Assembly: GCF_900108065.1 (NCBI RefSeq) | Contig: NZ_FNVQ01000002.1 | Span: forward strand, 558,001-622,000 | Length of the DNA stretch: 64,000 bases | From: Marinobacterium lutimaris | GTDB taxonomy: Bacteria > Pseudomonadota > Gammaproteobacteria > Pseudomonadales > Balneatricaceae | Reading direction: 5' to 3' | Shown: piece after piece, positions 28,256-37,421 of the stretch | Layout: every line of letters starts with the position of its first letter | How positions within the stretch are numbered: the stretch's first letter is position 1 | Translations under genes and position numbers: made by a program | The notes under the pieces: generated by a model | Told to the model about the DNA's origin: nothing | What the model saw: the letters and a program-made list of their open reading frames with translations, nothing else | The model's database searches: none

Positions 28256-29125
28256 TTATTTTCTTAAAGCGATAAAAAAATTATTTAAAAACTTAACCCT
28301 AGAAAAATAAACCCTAATCTCATAAACCTTCACTAGAAAATCAGCCATAATAGCTGGAACATTCTTGCGGCTGACCATTTGAAATTTCCAATATTCCATA
28401 TGGCTTTTAATCTTTTTTCTACGCGTATCCTCACTTTCTATAGATTCCTCTGATATATCATGAAAAAACACCGAATCTAACAAAAAGAAATTTTCTTTAA
28501 TTCCTCTATAGTCCAAGCAGTATTCAGTATCAACCCCATAAAAAACAAGATTCTCGTTAAAACGAACACCTAGATTCCAAACGGGTTCTGTTATGACCAT
28601 ACCACTACCAACAGCGAAAAGATTATCTGCTTTTTTTAGACCTAGGTCAGAGTTACAATATGAGTAAATAGTTACTCGATTCATAAAACCTATAAGACTT
28701 TGTCTTCTAGGTGATATAAATGTCTCTAACTTCAGAGTCTTTACCTTTGGAACGGCCAACACATCACGCCCTAGCACCAAATCTAACTCTACAACAAAGA
28801 AATTAGACACCACTGTATCTTGGTCTAAAATAACCAAGATATCTTTCTGATCTTTAAGTAAAAAATCCCCAAAAAAATTATAAATTTTAGATAGAGATGT
28901 ATTTTCACCATCACGGTAAAATTTCACATCAGAAGAGAATGGCATACAGGAACGTACCTGATAAAGGCTATCCTGCTCAAAATCTTTCGGGCTGTTATCT
29001 TTAATTATTAAGCAACAGTTCTTATCTAATTGAGCGACTAAACTTTTAAACGTCTTTGACTCAGTAACCTTTTCCTTGTATATAACAATTAAAAAATTCT
29101 TCAAAATCCCACCAAGTCTCGGCAC
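28256..29125 (-). CDS. Putative glycosyltransferase, divergent family 2
   Basis: A 289-residue protein that is only weakly recognisable. KNFLIVIYKEKVTESKTFKS begins like a GT-A domain, CCLIIKDNSPKDF resembles the second strand, ILVILDQDTVVSNFFV has the D-x-D metal motif, and AVGSGMVITEPVWNLGVRFN and FYGVDTEYCLDYRG match the acceptor-side GVD-E-C motif of rhamnosyl/galactofuranosyl-like transferases. The frame opens with GTG at 29125 with no clear ribosome site; a TTG at 29104 would start the protein directly at KNFLIV. AT-rich. Function as a transferase is inferred. Confidence 0.6.
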   Translation of the reverse strand: MPRLGGILKNFLIVIYKEKVTESKTFKSLVAQLDKNCCLIIKDNSPKDFEQDSLYQVRSCMPFSSDVKFYRDGENTSLSKIYNFFGDFLLKDQKDILVILDQDTVVSNFFVVELDLVLGRDVLAVPKVKTLKLETFISPRRQSLIGFMNRVTIYSYCNSDLGLKKADNLFAVGSGMVITEPVWNLGVRFNENLVFYGVDTEYCLDYRGIKENFFLLDSVFFHDISEESIESEDTRRKKIKSHMEYWKFQMVSRKNVPAIMADFLVKVYEIRVYFSRVKFLNNFFIALRK

Positions 29126-29205
29126 TTAAGAGATTTAATATTAAAATACACACTTATAGGATAATTGATATTAAACATATTATTAATTAGTGGAAACCGC
29201 AACGA

Positions 29206-30249
29206 TTATTTTACAGCTACGACAGTCAAAAACTCTTCACAGTTTTTTTTCCTAGGCCAGTGAAAAAAAAGTATAAACCTTAAGAAAATCTTATTAGAAA
29301 TACTATCGTATTCACATTTTTCTATTCTAGAACTTTGTAGAGCCATCCCTTTTCTCACATCAACTCTCGACCTAAAAATAGCCTTTTTAAAACAAGAGTT
29401 AATAATAACATTTTCAATTCCTTTTTTACTAAAAAGGACTAGATGCCTCGGTGCTTCTATACCTCTCCAGCTCTTACCAAAAAACTGCATCCCCTTACTT
29501 TCAATATTAGGGGTTTCAATGTATAAATAGCCTCCAGGTTTCAGACAGCTATATGCGAGATGCACAAAGTCCGAAGGATTATGCACATGCTCTATTACAT
29601 GATTAATGGTTATAACATCGAATATCTCTCCAGAATAAGCTATTTCTTCAAGACCTCCTTGAACTACATAAAAACCTCGTTCTTTGGCAACGGCAAGGGC
29701 TTTAGGATCTGGCTCAACCCCCTTAACAATCCAACCCGCTTCGGACGCAATAGCAAGAAAATCTCCATTCCCACATCCGACGTCCAATAGCCTTTGCCCG
29801 GTTTTTGGCTTTTTAAGATAACGATAGCGAGCATTTGCCGATCTTCGAAATTTTGGATAACAGAGAAGTAACCATGCTCCAAGGCGAATAGAGGGCTTAC
29901 GCGCAGTTCCGTGATGATAGTTATAATATCCGTTTGCAAGCATACGAAGTATTTTCCGTCCAAAGCTCAACTTATCAAAGTGCGTCTGCTGCTCAGATAG
30001 AATTTCATGCGTGTAATATTCACCATAAGCCTTATGAATACTGGCTTTGTCTGGGCGCGGGTTTAGGTAACCACTTTTACAGCTATTGCATTGATATAAT
30101 TTCCACGATCCAGGCGCGACAAAAAAAGTATTATCTACAAGATCATTGAATAACAATGTACTTTTTTTATTTCCACAGACAGGGCAACATTTAACATATT
30201 CCAAATTTTCTTCTGGCCAGGATTTAATAGACACGTCAGCTTTATTCAT
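29206..30249 (-). CDS. SAM-dependent methyltransferase with N-terminal zinc-finger-like domain
   Basis: A 347-residue protein. The N-terminus has two CxxC pairs (CCPVCGNK and YQCNSCKSGYLNPRP, residues ~20-65), probably a zinc site. The class I methyltransferase domain begins at QRLLDVGCGNGDFLAIASEA (~150), continues with VKGVEPDPKALAVAKERGFY, and has FDVITINHVIEHVHNP as motif 4. KPGGYLYIETPNIESKGMQF is the conserved later strand. The same architecture is seen in sugar C- or O-methyltransferases of surface-glycan loci, so it may decorate the operon B repeat. It is AT-rich and sits between the flippase and the glycosyltransferases. Confidence 0.78.
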   Translation of the reverse strand: MNKADVSIKSWPEENLEYVKCCPVCGNKKSTLLFNDLVDNTFFVAPGSWKLYQCNSCKSGYLNPRPDKASIHKAYGEYYTHEILSEQQTHFDKLSFGRKILRMLANGYYNYHHGTARKPSIRLGAWLLLCYPKFRRSANARYRYLKKPKTGQRLLDVGCGNGDFLAIASEAGWIVKGVEPDPKALAVAKERGFYVVQGGLEEIAYSGEIFDVITINHVIEHVHNPSDFVHLAYSCLKPGGYLYIETPNIESKGMQFFGKSWRGIEAPRHLVLFSKKGIENVIINSCFKKAIFRSRVDVRKGMALQSSRIEKCEYDSISNKIFLRFILFFHWPRKKNCEEFLTVVAVK

Positions 30250-30271
30250 AAGATTATTTTATATAAGAAAT

Positions 30272-31723
30272 TCAGAAAAACCATTTTCTTTTAAAAACTT
30301 GTTCTAAGAACCTCAACAACTCTTCTGGAATATTCTTAGATACCCAATATATATAAACAAAAAACAAAGCAGACACCACACCTACCACAAGCCAAAATGT
30401 GTAGTTTAAAATCACCAAACACATAGAAAAAAACATTAGCATTACAGGTAGAGCCAAGACCTTAACTGATGATTTTAACATGTTTGCATTAAACAAGAGA
30501 ATTATAGTATCTGCAAATGCCCTCGTAGAAAATGCTATAGCCGCGCCAAGTATCCCAATATATTCCAACCCAAAATATAATAGCAGGAAATAAGGAACCA
30601 CTTCTGCCAAATGACATTTAGCGACTATATCCGGTTTACCAGAAGCCTGAAGTAAAGCATGAGGTACCATCGCGATTGCATTAGTCCAAAACCCCAGTAA
30701 AAGTATTTGTCCAATAAAAGTAGATTTGCTGGCAAAGTTTTCTCCAACCCAAAGCTCAAAAAACCATTCCAGAGACAATATACCTAACAAAAATAAAGGA
30801 GTAATAATAATAGCCAACGATCGTAGTGCTTTATCTGTCAGAAGTCTGCCGTGTTCGCCACTCCCGCTACTAGCAAGACGTGGGAACATAGCTGAAGAAA
30901 GAGCAACCGGAATAACAGTTGTCCTTTCCGCCAATTGGAAAGGGACTGTGTAATAAGTTACATACTTTGCACCTAGCAGTGCACCAATTACGAACCTGTC
31001 AAGAATAACCATCATAGGTCCGATTACAGACGATACTGTTACCCACCCTCCGAACTGAAAGAGCTTCCCTGATAGCTCTTTTGATACTTTAACACCTTGT
31101 CGTTTTAGTAAGTGTGAGTAACAACGCTGAAAAAGCATTGCAGCAACGAAAACACGTGTAATAATCGTTACAGGGAGCAACCATTTAAGGTCAGGGCCAT
31201 GGAGCACTGCTACAGCGAGAGGAATAATCTGAAGAAGGGCTGTCCCGCATACAGAGATTACATTCAATTCCAGAAACTTAGATAGTCCTTGTAATGTACC
31301 AGAAAATACCCCCGACATCGTTGCAATTGGCACCGCGAGAGCAAGCCAATACACAGAATTTACAATCTCAGGTTTAAGTACATCATCTACTGATAATTGC
31401 CTGCCAAAGAAAAACAATGCAACTGGCCACATAATAGCGGCACCTAAGACTCCAAAAATGCTATTTATTGTCAGGGCGGTCCAAAACGTTTCGGATCGTT
31501 CACCTCTTTTATTGCTCGATAACATCGCAATCCGCTGAGCCGTAGCGCGCCCTAAACCCAAATCGAAAAGGCCAAAGTAACCCAGTAACAACCATGCAAT
31601 TGCCAAAATACCATAGCGAGATTCACCAATAACACTGATATATATTGGTATCGTAATTAGAGATACTGCTATTGGAATTATTGAGCCAACCAGGTTATAT
31701 AAAGTATTTTTACGGATACTCAT
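30272..31723 (-). CDS. wzx: Wzx-type polysaccharide flippase (operon B)
   Basis: A 483-residue MOP-superfamily membrane protein with about 12-14 predicted helices. It would move the undecaprenyl-linked repeat across the inner membrane. FGLFDLGLGRATAQRIAML (~55) and FQFGGWVTVSSVIGPMMVIL (~225), then DRFVIGALLGAKYVTYYTVP, are the landmark segments. The operon A flippase (42180-43448) has closely matching segments, so the two are paralogues of one subfamily. Within the AT-rich core. Confidence 0.88.
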   Translation of the reverse strand: MSIRKNTLYNLVGSIIPIAVSLITIPIYISVIGESRYGILAIAWLLLGYFGLFDLGLGRATAQRIAMLSSNKRGERSETFWTALTINSIFGVLGAAIMWPVALFFFGRQLSVDDVLKPEIVNSVYWLALAVPIATMSGVFSGTLQGLSKFLELNVISVCGTALLQIIPLAVAVLHGPDLKWLLPVTIITRVFVAAMLFQRCYSHLLKRQGVKVSKELSGKLFQFGGWVTVSSVIGPMMVILDRFVIGALLGAKYVTYYTVPFQLAERTTVIPVALSSAMFPRLASSGSGEHGRLLTDKALRSLAIIITPLFLLGILSLEWFFELWVGENFASKSTFIGQILLLGFWTNAIAMVPHALLQASGKPDIVAKCHLAEVVPYFLLLYFGLEYIGILGAAIAFSTRAFADTIILLFNANMLKSSVKVLALPVMLMFFSMCLVILNYTFWLVVGVVSALFFVYIYWVSKNIPEELLRFLEQVFKRKWFF

Positions 31724-31840
31724 ATTATTCAGTTAAAATTAGTAAATATTACTTACCGAGCATCGAGTGGCTGGTTAGCTATAATTGAATAGAAAAATTT
31801 TTCAGTTATTCGATACAACCCAATTCACAGATAAGGCAGA

Positions 31841-33238
31841 TTAGATTCTGATTTTAATGCGGTCGTTCACTCGTCCTAATATTTCTTTAAGCGCCAACCT
31901 TGGTTCTTTATCCCCATGCACCAGCCGCACCTCCTTCGACCCATGTTTGATTCCCTTCACAAAATTAACCAGCCCCCGCTGATCGGCATGTGCAGAATAA
32001 CCACCGATGGTTTCGACCCTCGCACGGATGGTATAGCGCTCACCATCGAGTTCAACGTAGCCGTTCTTTGGTCCATAGCTTTGAATATCCCGTCCGGGCG
32101 TACCCTCAGCCTGATAACCCACAAACAGCACATCATGGCGCTCATCGCTCAGCATCGCTTTCAGGTAGTTGATGATCCGGCCCGCATTGCACATACCGCT
32201 GCCGGCGATAACGATGCCCGGGCGGCCCGAGTTCGCCAGGTGATGCACCATTTTCAGGTGTTCATCGTGGCTATCGACGGTCAGCAGAGTATCAAATGCC
32301 AATGGCTTGCGGCCCTGTTTCAACCGGGCGTGGGCCTCTTCATCCCAGAACGGCTGTAACTCCCGATAGGCATCGGTGAACTTTGATGCCAAGGGCGAGT
32401 CCAGTATCACGGGTAGATCGCCGTCGAGTATATCTTCCATCTCATAGAGCAGCTCCTGGGTACGGCCTATGCTGAAGGCTGGGATCAAGACCGTACCGCC
32501 ATTTTCCAGTCCGCGGTCAATAGCCGCCTTGAGGCGGTATTTACGAGTTGCCCGGCTTTCGTGATTACGATCACCGTAGGTGCTTTCCAGCACCAGAACA
32601 TCAGCTCGATAAGGCGGTTTGGGCGCCGGGAGCAGCGGTGTATGGCTAGCGCCGAGGTCGCCGGAGAAAACGATTCTGGTGGAGGCTTGGTTAATCGCGG
32701 CGGGGGCGCCGGTCTTACGGCTCGGAGATCGCCGCTGGCAGTCTACTTCGACATAGGCGGAACCGAGTATATGTCCCGCGCGCTGTAGCCTGATTTGTAC
32801 CTTTCGCTCATTAGAATCAAGCAGCGTAAACCACTCTTTGTATGGCAACGCTACGATGCGCGACTCGACCTCGCCCAGGTAACGCTCAACCTGGGTGCTA
32901 TCGCGACTTATCCCCAGCCTGAAGGCATCTTCCAGTACCAGAGGCAGCAGCTTGGCCGAGGGTTGGGAGCAGATGATCGGCCCCTTGAAGCCCGCGGCCA
33001 GCAACCAGGGGATGCGCCCTACATGATCAATATGAACGTGGGTGACGATCAGCGCCATCACACTGCTTATATCAAAGTCGATCGCCTGACGGTTGGCGCT
33101 GTTGCCGTTACCTGTTTCCGCCCCCTGGAACAGCCCGCAGTCGATCAACAGGCTGTGGTTATCATCGATGTGCAGTTGATGACAGGAACCGGTCACACCA
33201 TCCCGGGCGCCGTAATGCTGAATCTCTTTATATGGCAT
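31841..33238 (-). CDS. MBL-fold RNase-like protein with beta-CASP domain
   Basis: A 465-residue metallo-beta-lactamase/beta-CASP protein of the RNA-processing class. Motif 1 is LLIDCGLFQG, motif 2 VTHVHIDHVGRIPWL, motif 3 the His of GHILGSAYVEV and motif 4 VFSGDLGASH. Beta-CASP motifs follow: LESTYGDRNHE, IVIAGSGMCNAGRIINYL and GGYSAHADQRGLV, with LVHGDKEPR near the C-terminus. All metal ligands appear intact, so an active zinc nuclease, or a non-nuclease hydrolase, is likely. It is the first gene of operon B, ~50 nt after the second ops element and 117 bp before wzx. Its normal base composition contrasts with the AT-rich genes that follow. The target is unknown. Confidence 0.85.
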   Translation of the reverse strand: MPYKEIQHYGARDGVTGSCHQLHIDDNHSLLIDCGLFQGAETGNGNSANRQAIDFDISSVMALIVTHVHIDHVGRIPWLLAAGFKGPIICSQPSAKLLPLVLEDAFRLGISRDSTQVERYLGEVESRIVALPYKEWFTLLDSNERKVQIRLQRAGHILGSAYVEVDCQRRSPSRKTGAPAAINQASTRIVFSGDLGASHTPLLPAPKPPYRADVLVLESTYGDRNHESRATRKYRLKAAIDRGLENGGTVLIPAFSIGRTQELLYEMEDILDGDLPVILDSPLASKFTDAYRELQPFWDEEAHARLKQGRKPLAFDTLLTVDSHDEHLKMVHHLANSGRPGIVIAGSGMCNAGRIINYLKAMLSDERHDVLFVGYQAEGTPGRDIQSYGPKNGYVELDGERYTIRARVETIGGYSAHADQRGLVNFVKGIKHGSKEVRLVHGDKEPRLALKEILGRVNDRIKIRI

Positions 33239-33253
33239 ATCCCTTTGCCCCTT

Positions 33254-33289
33254 GCCGCTCCTTTAGATCACTCTAACGGAGTGAGCGGC
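33254..33289 (-). promoter_or_regulatory. Hairpin immediately downstream of the second ops element
   Basis: gccgct (33254-33259) pairs with agcggc (33284-33289), enclosing a second stem of cactc (33269-33273) and gagtg (33279-33283). Transcribed on the minus strand, the structure follows ops within a few bases and precedes the beta-CASP start. Its placement suggests a role in the leader, but no function is proven. Confidence 0.45.
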
Positions 33290-33300
33290 ACGCTACCGCC
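33289..33300 (-). promoter_or_regulatory. ops element (RfaH recruitment site) of operon B
   Basis: The minus strand reads GGCGGTAGCGTG, an exact match to the ops core that pauses RNA polymerase and recruits RfaH. It lies in a JUMPstart-like leader: caacctt just upstream, then gggtttgagg (cctcaaaccc at 33319-33328) and ttgtttgaa (33353-33361), all shared with the operon A leader. Confidence 0.88.
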
Positions 33301-33410
33301 CGAAGGTTGCCGGGTACACCTCAAACCCAGTGGCGCTTGTCATGATTGGTCGTTCAAACAACTGTTAGATGGTAAAGGAGTTTTAAGCAGGTAGCACCCG
33401 CCCTATCCGC

Positions 33411-33440
33411 TTTGTAGCGGAAAACAGGGGGCTGGATCAA
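33411..33440 (-). promoter_or_regulatory. Possible promoter of operon B
   Basis: On the minus strand, TTGATC (33440-33435), an 18-bp spacer and TACAAA (33416-33411). Four of six bases match at each box. It would start transcripts about 105 bp ahead of the ops element, in the 291-bp gap between the WcaJ-type gene and the beta-CASP gene. Confidence 0.4.
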
Positions 33441-33529
33441 TGGCAGGGTTATATTGGCGGGGATTATTGACGATGGATCGGCTAACGGCTCCCAGATCCT
33501 GTTGATCTGAGAGCCTGAACGTTCAAACG

Positions 33530-34912
33530 TCAGTAGGCGTTTCTGTTGATAAACCCCTTAAACAGGGTCGCCAGGATGATCTTCAGATCCAGCCAGAGTG
33601 ACCAGTTGTCGATATACCAAAGATCGTACTGGACACGCTTTTCCATCTTTTCCAGGGTATCGGTTTCACCACGGTACCCATTCACCTGGGCCCAGCCGGT
33701 GATCCCTGGCTTAACCTTATGACGGCGCATATAGGATTCGACGATATCCTTGTAGTACTCGTTATGCGCCAGGGCATGGGGGCGCGGCCCCACGATGGAC
33801 ATGCGCCCCTGGAGCACGTTGTAAAACTGCGGCAGTTCATCCAATGAAGTACGGCGCAGGAAAGCTCCAATGGGCGTTATACGACAGTCGCCCTTGGTCG
33901 CCTGGGTGACCTGGCCATCGCATTCCTGATGCACTTTCATCGAGCGGAATTTGTATACCTTGAAGCGGCACCCGTTAATACCGGTGCGATACTGTTTGAA
34001 CAGCACCGGTCCCGGTGATGTCAGTTTGATCGCCAAAGCTATCGCCAGACAAAGCGGCGAAATGAGCAACATGATCAGCCCTCCGATGAGCAGGTCCTCG
34101 CCCCGTTTGAAAACCCGGGCCGGACCACTCATCGGAGTAACACTTAAATCGATGGAGTACATCCCCGCAACCGAGCTGACGCGATGATTCAGCAAGGGGA
34201 TATCCCTCAGCTCTGGCATATAGCGGATCTCGATGGTTTCGTTACGCAGCGCATACATCAGCGCCTTGACCAGCGAGCCCATATCCAGAGGCACACTGAT
34301 CCAGACTTCATCGCACCCTGACTGGCGTATTTTCTCGACTGTTTTCTGTAAAAACGAATCGGTACACGCCTCACTGAGGCGGGTCACCCCTCCGATGGAA
34401 AAGCCTTCATTACTGTTCTTGCGCATTTTTCGCGCCACCTTCAGCAAGGTCGCCGGGGGGCCCAGCAGATAGACCTGGCGGCGATTTCGGCCGCTGGTAC
34501 GAAGGTGGCTTAACAGCAGGTGGGCAGATACACGTGCGGACCCTGCAAGCAGAAACGAGATGAGCAGGGAGAAACCAAGCCAGAGCCTGGAGTACTTTTG
34601 CGAGGTATCGGTAAAGTAGATCAGGGTGGCGATGATCAGCGAGACCAGTGCCCAGTTCTGTAGCAGGTTAACTAATAGACGCAGAAGGCTGGTGGTACGC
34701 CACTGACTGTATGACTCAGTCGTGTAGTTGACGAGGATGATACATAGCATCATGACGACCGTTGCCAACACGAAATGGTCGGTAACCGGCATCGTACCGA
34801 AACGCAGCAGATAGGCAGCGCTGCTGCCCAGTAACACCGCGAAACAGTCAGACAGCATCGCCAGTCGATGCATGGGGTACGCACGCACCTCTAACGCCGG
34901 AGCTTCAGACAT
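33530..34912 (-). CDS. wcaJ: Undecaprenyl-phosphate sugar phosphotransferase, WcaJ type
   Basis: A 460-residue initiating transferase with the long WcaJ/WbaP layout. Four N-terminal hydrophobic segments (~15-130) and a CoA-binding-like Rossmann domain (VYLLGPPATLLKVARKM) precede a C-terminal phosphoglycosyl transferase domain. The latter has FKVYKFRSMKVHQ, TSLDELPQFYNVLQGRMSI (catalytic Asp-Glu), VGPRPHALAHNEYY and KVKPGITGWAQVNGYRG. It transfers a hexose-1-phosphate, glucose in the WcaJ prototype, from UDP-sugar to undecaprenyl phosphate. It is the last gene of operon A, and the second initiating transferase in the window. Confidence 0.9.
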   Translation of the reverse strand: MSEAPALEVRAYPMHRLAMLSDCFAVLLGSSAAYLLRFGTMPVTDHFVLATVVMMLCIILVNYTTESYSQWRTTSLLRLLVNLLQNWALVSLIIATLIYFTDTSQKYSRLWLGFSLLISFLLAGSARVSAHLLLSHLRTSGRNRRQVYLLGPPATLLKVARKMRKNSNEGFSIGGVTRLSEACTDSFLQKTVEKIRQSGCDEVWISVPLDMGSLVKALMYALRNETIEIRYMPELRDIPLLNHRVSSVAGMYSIDLSVTPMSGPARVFKRGEDLLIGGLIMLLISPLCLAIALAIKLTSPGPVLFKQYRTGINGCRFKVYKFRSMKVHQECDGQVTQATKGDCRITPIGAFLRRTSLDELPQFYNVLQGRMSIVGPRPHALAHNEYYKDIVESYMRRHKVKPGITGWAQVNGYRGETDTLEKMEKRVQYDLWYIDNWSLWLDLKIILATLFKGFINRNAY

Positions 34913-35103
34913 TTATCAACGGCTCCCATAAGACGGCAACGCCTGAAATATATGAAGTCGGAGGACTAACAACTGCAGCCGACCTGTTTTTTCTATTTAT
35001 GAAAGCTGAATAGGGCACTTTAGATTAGAGCCTCTGGATTTAGGACGACCGGGCCTGATGACTCTTCCACCGGGCTCGACTCAGCTATTAGTGCCGGTAA
35101 ACC

Positions 35104-36000
35104 TCATTCAGGTTCCACATTGCCCTGTTTTAGTTCAGCCAACATTTTTTTCAAGTCATCCTTCCATTGAGGTATTTCCATCCCCAGAAGCGATGACAGT
35201 TTTGAACTGTCCAGAACCGACCAGGCGGGACGCTTTGCCGGGGTGGGATATTGCTCCGTCTTGATCGCCAGAACCTGCGGCTGACGCGTCAACAGGCCAA
35301 ATGCTTCCGCCTGCGCGAAGATCTCTTGAGCAAACTCGAACCAACTGCAGTCCGGCGCTCCGCTGAGGTGATATACGCCCCAGGGGAGTGGCTGATGCTC
35401 AAGGTGACGCTGAGCCAACAACCAAAGCACTTTTGCGATAGCGGCAGCCGAGGTCGGCCCACCCTGCTGATCCGCGACCACAGAGAGCGTGTCTCGCTCC
35501 TTTCCGACCCGGAGCATGGTTTTAACAAAGTTATTGCCCAGAGCCCCAAAAACCCAACTGGTTCGCAACACGATATAGCGGCTGCAACCTTCAGCCAGGG
35601 CCTGCTCCCCCGCCAGTTTACTGGCACCGTACACCCCGGTCGGGCCGGTTGTATCCGTTTCGCGGTATGGGCTGTCTGCATCACCGGCGAAGACATAGTC
35701 GGTGGATATATGTAAGACAGGGATACCCAGCTTTTCGGCTGCACAGGCCAGGTTTGCGACGCCATCCCGGTTCACTGCCCACGCCCGCTCAGCATCGGAT
35801 TCGGCCTTATCCACCGCGGTATAGGCCGCGGCATTAATAATCAAGCCCGGCTGGAGCTCTGCAACCTTTGCCTCCACAGCCTTCGCGTGGGTAATATCCA
35901 GACTCGCCGAATCCAACCCAATCACCTCGAACGCGTCTGGCGCAAGGCGCAATAGTTCTCGGCCTACCTGACCTCTGGCACCGGTAATCAAAACACGCAT
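35104..36000 (-). CDS. rfbD: dTDP-4-dehydrorhamnose reductase
   Basis: A 298-residue SDR that makes dTDP-L-rhamnose in the last step of the pathway. MRVLITGARGQVGRELLRL, INAAAYTAVDKAESDAERAW, LHISTDYVFAGDADSPYRET and TGVYGASKLAGEQAL give the classical order with Tyr-x3-Lys. The ATG at 36000 is preferred over 36009: AAGG is nine bases from it but adjacent to the other. Fourth and last of the rmlBACD set, 12 bp after rfbC. A 191-bp gap without a clear signal separates it from the WcaJ-type gene. Confidence 0.94.
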   Translation of the reverse strand: MRVLITGARGQVGRELLRLAPDAFEVIGLDSASLDITHAKAVEAKVAELQPGLIINAAAYTAVDKAESDAERAWAVNRDGVANLACAAEKLGIPVLHISTDYVFAGDADSPYRETDTTGPTGVYGASKLAGEQALAEGCSRYIVLRTSWVFGALGNNFVKTMLRVGKERDTLSVVADQQGGPTSAAAIAKVLWLLAQRHLEHQPLPWGVYHLSGAPDCSWFEFAQEIFAQAEAFGLLTRQPQVLAIKTEQYPTPAKRPAWSVLDSSKLSSLLGMEIPQWKDDLKKMLAELKQGNVEPE

Positions 36001-36012
36001 GGGGGCCATCCT

Positions 36013-36546
36013 TCAGTAAAGCTCTTTCAAGCCGGGATAGTGGCTATCCTTCTCCGACAGCTGAACGTCCGACAGCGGCCAGGCAATGTTCAACAGCGGG
36101 CAGTTCCAGGCGACTCCCCCTTCGTCACTGGGGTCGTAGTAGTCGGTACATTTGTAGACAAAATCCACCGTCTCGCTGAGAACGACGAAGCCATGGGCGT
36201 AACCTGGCGGCACCCAAAGCTGGCGGTGGTTGTCTTCACTCAGCTCAACACCCACATACTGCCCAAAGGTAGGCGAGTCTGGATTAATGTCTGCGGCCAC
36301 ATCATAGACCGCACCCCGGGTGACACTGACCAATTTCCCCTGAGGCTTGGTTTTCTGAAAATGCAGCCCACGCAATACCCCTTTACGGGAGCGGGAGTGG
36401 TTATCCTGCACAAAAGCCAGATCGATACCTGCTTCCTCTTTATAGCGCCGGGCACTGAAGGTCTCTTTGAAAAATCCCCGATGGTCACCAAAAACCTGGG
36501 GCTCTATGATTTTCACCCCGGCCAATGCGGTGTCTATCACTTTCAT
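36013..36546 (-). CDS. rfbC: dTDP-4-dehydrorhamnose 3,5-epimerase
   Basis: A 177-residue cupin-fold epimerase. [36 protein letters not shown] (catalytic His), [18 protein letters not shown] and [20 protein letters not shown] are all conserved, as is [18 protein letters not shown]. Length equals the family norm (~180). Its ATG overlaps the rfbA stop by four bases, so the rml genes are translationally coupled. Confidence 0.96.
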   Translation of the reverse strand: MKVIDTALAGVKIIEPQVFGDHRGFFKETFSARRYKEEAGIDLAFVQDNHSRSRKGVLRGLHFQKTKPQGKLVSVTRGAVYDVAADINPDSPTFGQYVGVELSEDNHRQLWVPPGYAHGFVVLSETVDFVYKCTDYYDPSDEGGVAWNCPLLNIAWPLSDVQLSEKDSHYPGLKELY

Positions 36547-37421
36547 AGCGCTTTTTCCTCCTGCGCCAGCTTGAGCAGATACTGTCCGTATCCCGTTTTT
36601 GCGAGCTGCTGGCCCTGAGCCTGCATCCGTTCACGTGAGAGCCAGCCATTGCGGTAGGCGATCTCTTCAAGACAGGCAATCTTGAGGCCCTGGCGGTGCT
36701 CCACGGTCTGCACGAACATCGCTGCCTCAAGAAGGCTTTGGTGGGTTCCGGTATCCAGCCAGGCAAAGCCTCGGCCAAGCAGCTCCACGTTCAGCTCGCC
36801 TCGATCCAGATAAGCCTGGTTGATGCTGGTGATTTCCAGCTCTCCCCGGTGCGAGGGTTTCACCTGCTTGGCGATTTCAACCACCGCATTGTCATAGAAA
36901 TAAAGGCCTGTCACCGCGTAGTTGGACTTCGGCTTGGCTGGTTTCTCCTCGATGGAGATCGCCTTGCCGTTGGCATCAAAGTCGACCACACCGAAACGCT
37001 CGGGATCATTGACGAGGTAGCCAAATACAGTCGCCCCCGATGGACGGCTCGCAGCTGCCTGCAACTGGCGGCTAAAACTCTGCCCATAGAAGATATTGTC
37101 GCCGAGCACCAGGCAAACGCTGTCATCACCAATAAACTCTTCGCCGATGATAAACGCCTGCGCAAGCCCATCAGGCGAGGGCTGTTCGGCATAACTCAGC
37201 TCTACACCGTAATCGGAACCATCGCCAAGAAGCTTCTGAAAGTTAGGTAAATCTTCCGGGGTAGAGATCACCAGAATTTCACGAATGCCCGCCAACATTA
37301 AAACCGACAGCGGATAATAGATCATCGGCTTGTCATAGATCGGAAGCAGCTGTTTGGATACGCCCTTGGTAATTGGATACAAACGCGTGCCGGAGCCTCC
37401 GGCCAGAATAATACCCTTCAT
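36543..37421 (-). CDS. rfbA: Glucose-1-phosphate thymidylyltransferase
   Basis: A 292-residue nucleotidyltransferase that forms dTDP-glucose. [20 protein letters not shown] is the nucleotide-binding start, [20 protein letters not shown] follows, and [33 protein letters not shown] and [20 protein letters not shown] complete the signature. It overlaps rfbB upstream and rfbC downstream by four bases each, in the order rmlB-A-C-D. Confidence 0.97.
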   Translation of the reverse strand: MKGIILAGGSGTRLYPITKGVSKQLLPIYDKPMIYYPLSVLMLAGIREILVISTPEDLPNFQKLLGDGSDYGVELSYAEQPSPDGLAQAFIIGEEFIGDDSVCLVLGDNIFYGQSFSRQLQAAASRPSGATVFGYLVNDPERFGVVDFDANGKAISIEEKPAKPKSNYAVTGLYFYDNAVVEIAKQVKPSHRGELEITSINQAYLDRGELNVELLGRGFAWLDTGTHQSLLEAAMFVQTVEHRQGLKIACLEEIAYRNGWLSRERMQAQGQQLAKTGYGQYLLKLAQEEKAL

